A DNA stretch of 10,979 nucleotides from an uncultured Bacteroidales bacterium. Lineage in GTDB: Bacteria > Bacteroidota > Bacteroidia > Bacteroidales > Muribaculaceae. Position 1 is the stretch's first letter; every line of letters begins with the position of its first letter. Made by a program: the position numbers and the translations under genes. The notes under the pieces were generated by a model. It saw nothing but the letters and a program-made list of their open reading frames with translations. It had not been told where the DNA came from and did no database searches. The DNA is taken from the NCBI GenBank assembly GCA_900554845.1, contig USIY01000057.1, forward strand, positions 1 to 10,979, given 5' to 3'. This document shows positions 6,783 to 10,979 of the stretch, in pieces.

Positions 6783-7679
6783 TTAACGTTTGGTGGAAAG
6801 TATCATATAGGTTACGGCCACTATAGCTATTGACATACCGACAAGAATATTGTCGGTCAACGGTTCGCCGAAAACCAAAGTTCCTACCATAATGGCCGTG
6901 ATGGGTTCGAACACCCCTAACACCGACGCCTTGGTAGCCCCGATATTGCGCGTGGCCACCGCAAGGGTCGCAGTGGATATTATGGTAGGGAAAACAGCCA
7001 GGCCGATCAAATTCAACCAATCCAGTTTGGCAGCTATGCCAGCCGTAAGATCCAGACCCGAACTCAAGCCTTTTCCAAAAAATATGACAGCTCCCACCAG
7101 CAAACAATAAAATGTCAACAATGAGTTGGAGATCGTACTTATAGTTTTATTGCGGTTGATAATGACTATAAAGAGAGCGTATGCCAATGCAGAGCCAATG
7201 GACAACAATATTCCTATGGGATTGATCGATTGTGAGGATTTACTGTGGGTCATTATGATAATTCCTGCAAAAGTAGCTATTATGGACACCCAGACAGGCC
7301 AAGACGGCACCACTTTTAGAAACACCATTATAAGCGCGACAAGCACAGGATAAAGGAATACCAAAGTCGTGGCCAATCCGGACGGGATATAACTGTAAGC
7401 CCGGAACAAGAGCAAACTGCTTGATGTGAATAACAATCCCAAAGCCAACAGAACCACCGACTGCTTCCATGATATCTTGAAACTATGTCTGTCCAAAAGC
7501 AGTACAATTCCCAAAATCAAGACCGCCATACCATAACGGAAGAAAAGAATGGACTCCACTGACGCCCCGTTCCTCATAAGAGGGACTGCAAACAACGGAT
7601 TCAGTCCATAAGTCACGCCCGTGATTATTCCCGCCGGATATCCTATCAGAGCTTTCTTACTTAACCTCTTCATATACAT
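6783..7679 (-). CDS. EamA/DMT-superfamily transporter
   Basis: 298 residues, very hydrophobic, with ten predicted transmembrane helices at about 10-30, 41-62, 73-93, 99-122, 127-144, 153-174, 183-201, 220-241, 250-270 and 275-294. The two-fold EamA repeat is visible. The first copy has FRAYSYIPSGLATTLVFLYP (93-112) and the second has ATRNIGATKASVLGVFEP (242-259) followed by FGEPL (270-274), the usual end of the family's penultimate helix. Members of this drug/metabolite-transporter group move amino acids or other small metabolites across the inner membrane; the substrate here cannot be told. A second Met at codon 3 (MKRLSKK) is an equally good start. It begins 25 bases after the mutL stop, so it is probably co-transcribed, although no functional link is evident. 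Confidence 0.93.
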   Translation of the reverse strand: MYMKRLSKKALIGYPAGIITGVTYGLNPLFAVPLMRNGASVESILFFRYGMAVLILGIVLLLDRHSFKISWKQSVVLLALGLLFTSSSLLLFRAYSYIPSGLATTLVFLYPVLVALIMVFLKVVPSWPVWVSIIATFAGIIIMTHSKSSQSINPIGILLSIGSALAYALFIVIINRNKTISTISNSLLTFYCLLVGAVIFFGKGLSSGLDLTAGIAAKLDWLNLIGLAVFPTIISTATLAVATRNIGATKASVLGVFEPITAIMVGTLVFGEPLTDNILVGMSIAIVAVTYMILSTKR

Positions 7680-7704
7680 CAGGCTCTCGTCAAGAAACGG
7701 CTTT

Positions 7705-9579
7705 TCAACTTAACAACGCGGCAATGGAAGCATCTGTCATAACGGTGAAAACCGGATTGCCGTTGGGGGTCAACGAAGGATCCGGAAGCGCGAAAAGACG
7801 CGCTATCAAATCTTCCATCTCACGTGCGGAAAGTTTGACTCCACGCCTGATTGCTCCCGAACGGGCCATTACGAGTGCTACTTTCTCCCGCAGAGTCCAT
7901 GCCGGTTGCTGCTCGTTTCCATAATTTACTGAATCCTCAGTCACTGAGTCAAGGATGCGCAACAACACATCCTTGGCTTCGTGTTGCTGGATCATGGAAG
8001 GCACGGCGTTGATCTGCCAATCATTGTCCGAAAGATATTCCACTCTGAACCCCAACGACCGTAGATTATCTCTAACGCCGTCGAAAGCGGCCTGCTGGGC
8101 CGAGTCAAAACTCACTGTTTCAGGGAACATCAATGTCTGCGTCACTACCTCGGCATGACCTGTGCGGCGCATATATTCTTCATAAAGGATCTTAATATGC
8201 GCCCTGTGCTGATCAATCACCAGCAACCCGTCGCCCTGAGTGGTGATGATATATTTCTGGCCGAATTGAATGCATATGGGGCCAATTCCTTTGTCTCGGT
8301 CAGCGTCATCAAAGATGCCCGGTTCGGGCGTCGACGGTACGTCGGCACGCAAGGCAACAGTTTTTCCAAATGCCGGTGATTCCTCTTGTCCTTTGGCGCC
8401 CCGGTACACATCCTCCCAATTACGCGACACATGAGTGGGTCTATAATTATCACCCACAGGGGTACGGGCCATCTCCTTAAAAGGATTATAATCCGATCGG
8501 AAACCCATATCCGGTTCCACTGGCAATTCCCCTTCCGACAACGGACGTACATCCAATGCGTCGCTGTTGAAATCTATACTCGGAACAGCCGAGAATTTCC
8601 CTAACGATGTCTTTATCGCCTGTGTCAGTATCGGCCAGATGGAACTCTCATTCTCGAACTTTATTTCATTCTTTGTAGGATGAATATTGACGTCTATGGT
8701 ATCGGGCTCCACTGTAAACACAAGGAAATAGCAAGGCTGCGTTCCTGTTGCTATCAAATTGTCATAACAGCTCAATACCGCCTTATGAAAATAGGGATGC
8801 CGCATGTTGCGGCCGTTCACTATCATATATTGGAGCGGATTACGTCGGCGCGCATATTCCGGACGCGATATATATCCGTCGATCTTGACTATCGGCGTGT
8901 CGATATTTACAGGAAGCAAATGTTCACTGCTTAGCGTTCCTTTCCATATTTCCTCTATTCGCTGACGTAAAGTGCCGGGACGTAATTCAATCTTGCGGTT
9001 CCCGGTGTCAATGCTTAAGCGCAGCGTATGGTTCACCAGCGCCAGCCGTTCGAACTCACGCATCACGTTGGCGAGTTCCACGCTGTCGCTCTTAAGGAAC
9101 TTTCGTCTTGCGGGGACATTGAAGAACAGCTTCTTTACCGCTATGATCGTCCCTCTTTCCGCCGCAACCGGCTCCTGGAACTTCACTTTCGAAGCTTCTA
9201 TTACAAGACGCGTACCTAACGATGACTCCTCAGTCTTAGTCTTCAGTTCCACTTCGGATATAGCGCATACGGAAGGCAAAGCCTCGCCACGAAAACCCAT
9301 ACTGTGAAGCGAGAACAAATCCGTGGCTTGGCGGATCTTGGAAGTGGCATGCCGCTCAAATGCCATACGCGCATCAGTCTCCGACATCCCGACACCGTTG
9401 TCGCTTACCTGTATCAGTGTTTTCCCTGCGTCCCGGATCACGATATTTATTTCCGTAGCCTTGGCGTCCACAGCATTCTCCACCAACTCCTTTATAACTG
9501 ACGCCGGCCGTTGAATCACCTCACCGGCGGCTATCTGGTTAGCCACCGAGTCAGGTAGCAATCTGATTATATCGCTCAT
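7705..9579 (-). CDS. mutL: DNA mismatch repair protein MutL
   Basis: 624 residues. MutL couples mismatch recognition by MutS to strand removal. The N-terminal GHKL ATPase is complete: QIAAGEVIQRPASVIKELVE (15-34) with catalytic Glu31 and Asn35, DNGVGM (60-65), ATSKI (78-82), GFRGEAL (95-101), GTRL (122-125) and the VNIHPTKNEIKF motif (297-308) with Lys303. A variable linker (about 330-430) precedes the C-terminal dimerisation domain. That domain keeps the overall fold, but the endonuclease motif DQHA-x2-E-x4-E reads DQHRAHIKILYE at 456-467, with Arg for Ala and Ile462 for the first Glu. The downstream Cys-containing motifs are also altered: ARSGAIR for ACRxAIK, and TPNGNP for CPHGRP. It therefore probably lacks the metal-dependent nicking site. 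It starts 12 bases after the OstA-like gene. Confidence 0.98.
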   Translation of the reverse strand: MSDIIRLLPDSVANQIAAGEVIQRPASVIKELVENAVDAKATEINIVIRDAGKTLIQVSDNGVGMSETDARMAFERHATSKIRQATDLFSLHSMGFRGEALPSVCAISEVELKTKTEESSLGTRLVIEASKVKFQEPVAAERGTIIAVKKLFFNVPARRKFLKSDSVELANVMREFERLALVNHTLRLSIDTGNRKIELRPGTLRQRIEEIWKGTLSSEHLLPVNIDTPIVKIDGYISRPEYARRRNPLQYMIVNGRNMRHPYFHKAVLSCYDNLIATGTQPCYFLVFTVEPDTIDVNIHPTKNEIKFENESSIWPILTQAIKTSLGKFSAVPSIDFNSDALDVRPLSEGELPVEPDMGFRSDYNPFKEMARTPVGDNYRPTHVSRNWEDVYRGAKGQEESPAFGKTVALRADVPSTPEPGIFDDADRDKGIGPICIQFGQKYIITTQGDGLLVIDQHRAHIKILYEEYMRRTGHAEVVTQTLMFPETVSFDSAQQAAFDGVRDNLRSLGFRVEYLSDNDWQINAVPSMIQQHEAKDVLLRILDSVTEDSVNYGNEQQPAWTLREKVALVMARSGAIRRGVKLSAREMEDLIARLFALPDPSLTPNGNPVFTVMTDASIAALLS

Positions 9580-9591
9580 AGTCGTCTGCTG

Positions 9592-10979
9592 CTATTTACT
9601 CTTTACGGTACGGACTTTACCCTTCATATCCGAAGGTTTCGGAGCCGGCGCCTTGATCAACGACGCCTCGTTGAACCATTTTTCAAGTGGTTCCGGCAAT
9701 TCTCCCAATTCGTCGATCCAACGCACACGGTCACCGTACCACTGGCGTACAGGGCGCAACACCTCAAGCCATTTGAATCCGGGAAGGAATTTCTGGGCAT
9801 TCTTTACCTGGCCGATCGGCGTGACAGTGCCCGCAACATCAGGCCACATCTTCAGATGTTCCATAGTTCCGTCGCCGAAATCTGCATTCAGGAAAGAACT
9901 TTCCGCAGTTACAAATTTATTGACTGTCGAATCCTTCTCCTGCGGCAACATAATGACCTGAACATTGCCCTCCACCTCAAGACGCCGCAATGTCTCATTA
10001 TCTATAAACGCCTTGATTTTCGTTCCCGACAACTGATTGTAGAAATCCTCGTCCACATGTTCGGCCACGATTCCTGATTCAGGGAGATATGCCCAGTCAA
10101 CGGTGGAGTCATTAAGGTGTACGTCTATTCGATTGCCTATAACCTGACGCTCTCCGCTCCATACCACCGGTTTCCGAAGCATATACATCATCGAGTCATA
10201 TTCTTCATAGACCAGTGTGTCCGCCACTCCCTGCAAGTCCTTGTTGAAAAAACGTGCGTGTCCTATGGCCTTTGCCTTATGGAATTGCTTTGGCACCATG
10301 AGATTCGAATCACGGCCCAATGCGTCAAGACGCGGTCTATTCTCAATTACGGCCTTGATGCTGTCGTCCAATAAAGAGAGCCTTACGGAATCCGGTGCAC
10401 CGACTAACGTATCCAAGACAATTCTTTGAGATGCCATTGTGTCTGCAGACGTCATAGGGGCAACCGGCGTTTGATGTTCTTTCGGTGCGCCTGACGCTTT
10501 AGTCAGTCCATGACCGGCGACCGGAAATTTCATCGGAAGCAATTGCAAATGGTAAGGCATCGAATCAGCCAATTCCTGCAAGGAACCATATTTTGAAAGA
10601 CGCAGACGTGTGGCCTGACTGAAATTATTGTTCAAAGAATCCGGCCATACCATCACGGTACGCATCAACGACCTTATTGTATCGGCTCTAAGGAACAGGG
10701 AGTCGGGCCGCGAATATTCTATAAGCAACGGATATTCCGTAGAAAACGCCTCCTCGGTGGAATCATTGTATTCTCCGTAACCGCCTATCAGCTGAACCTT
10801 CCGCGCTGTGTCGGTAATCACCATGGGTTGCTGCAACTTTCGCTTGTCACGGAACATATAAGCCCTGCTGATTCGCGTCGCCTTGTCGTAGATAATGCTG
10901 TCGCCTTCGAGCCATGTAATGTTCATGGCCGAGTCCCGGTGCGATATCTGCGACCGCGCCGTAAGCTGCGCATGATCGG
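9592..10979 (-). CDS. OstA/LptA-like lipopolysaccharide transport protein (5' end outside window)
   Basis: The frame stays open from the TAG stop at 9592-9594 to the right edge, so the gene is partial. The ATG at 10924-10926 is internal, because the codons before it (…QISHRDSA) continue without a stop and the text reads straight into NITWLEGDSIIYDK. The sequence is a beta-strand-rich OstA-like repeat: GDSIIYDK...RAYMFRD, QLIGGYGEYND, RADTIRSL, then a second set with ADTLVYEEYDSMMYMLRKP, NRIDVHLNDSTVDWAYLPES, LRRLEVEGNVQVI and GTVTPI. This matches Bacteroidales OstA-like proteins related to LptA/LptD N-terminal domains, which bind lipid A or LPS in the periplasm on the way to the outer membrane. 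The C-terminus is basic (KGKVRTVKSK). The signal peptide, if any, lies outside the window. It is followed 12 bases later by mutL. Confidence 0.9.
   Translation of the reverse strand, partial: DHAQLTARSQISHRDSAMNITWLEGDSIIYDKATRISRAYMFRDKRKLQQPMVITDTARKVQLIGGYGEYNDSTEEAFSTEYPLLIEYSRPDSLFLRADTIRSLMRTVMVWPDSLNNNFSQATRLRLSKYGSLQELADSMPYHLQLLPMKFPVAGHGLTKASGAPKEHQTPVAPMTSADTMASQRIVLDTLVGAPDSVRLSLLDDSIKAVIENRPRLDALGRDSNLMVPKQFHKAKAIGHARFFNKDLQGVADTLVYEEYDSMMYMLRKPVVWSGERQVIGNRIDVHLNDSTVDWAYLPESGIVAEHVDEDFYNQLSGTKIKAFIDNETLRRLEVEGNVQVIMLPQEKDSTVNKFVTAESSFLNADFGDGTMEHLKMWPDVAGTVTPIGQVKNAQKFLPGFKWLEVLRPVRQWYGDRVRWIDELGELPEPLEKWFNEASLIKAPAPKPSDMKGKVRTVKSK

Noticed and set aside
10924..10926. ATG as the true start of the OstA-like gene
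   Set aside because: The frame continues open to the window edge and this Met lies directly before the middle of an OstA repeat, so it is internal.

Overview
The window looks like a piece of a Bacteroidales chromosome. A Muribaculaceae-type gut organism is the best guess, but this is inferred from protein character only. Supporting points are the OstA-like protein, MutL, transglutaminase-like and PAS proteins, all with Bacteroidales-style sequence, a GH29 fucosidase, moderate GC, no obvious Shine-Dalgarno sequences, and a Bacteroidetes-type TAnnTTTG promoter box. All intact genes except a fragment at the left edge lie on the minus strand, so the window reads biologically from right to left.

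Right block (about 6783-10979, minus): the 3' part of an OstA/LptA-like lipopolysaccharide-transport gene runs off the right edge. It is followed after 12 bases by mutL (mismatch repair) and after 25 more bases by an EamA/DMT-type ten-helix transporter. The tight spacing suggests one transcript.

Middle gap (about 6307-6782): next to the left block is a candidate promoter for that block. The rest holds what reads as a decayed plus-strand relic of an SGNH/GDSL-type hydrolase gene. Its pieces are still recognisable (an S-R motif region, a DSLG...YNGG block and a D-Y-S-H-L block) but they are separated by frameshifts, and most of the protein's middle is missing.

Left block (177-6306, minus): ROK-family sugar kinase, GH29 alpha-L-fucosidase with a signal peptide, CutC-family protein, a large exported transglutaminase-like protein and a small stand-alone PAS protein. 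These genes overlap or are separated by at most 26 bases, so they probably form a five-gene operon. The first two fit periplasmic trimming of fucosylated glycans and cytoplasmic sugar phosphorylation. The link to the last three genes is not clear. The block ends at a strong hairpin (108-141) that can terminate both this operon and the plus-strand gene arriving from the left edge (ending at 101).

I see no mobile element, CRISPR array, tRNA/rRNA or defence system. The points most worth a second look are the SGNH pseudogene, the transglutaminase-like protein with a degenerate second transglutaminase fold and a cysteine-free thioredoxin-like tail, and a MutL whose endonuclease metal-site motifs are all altered.
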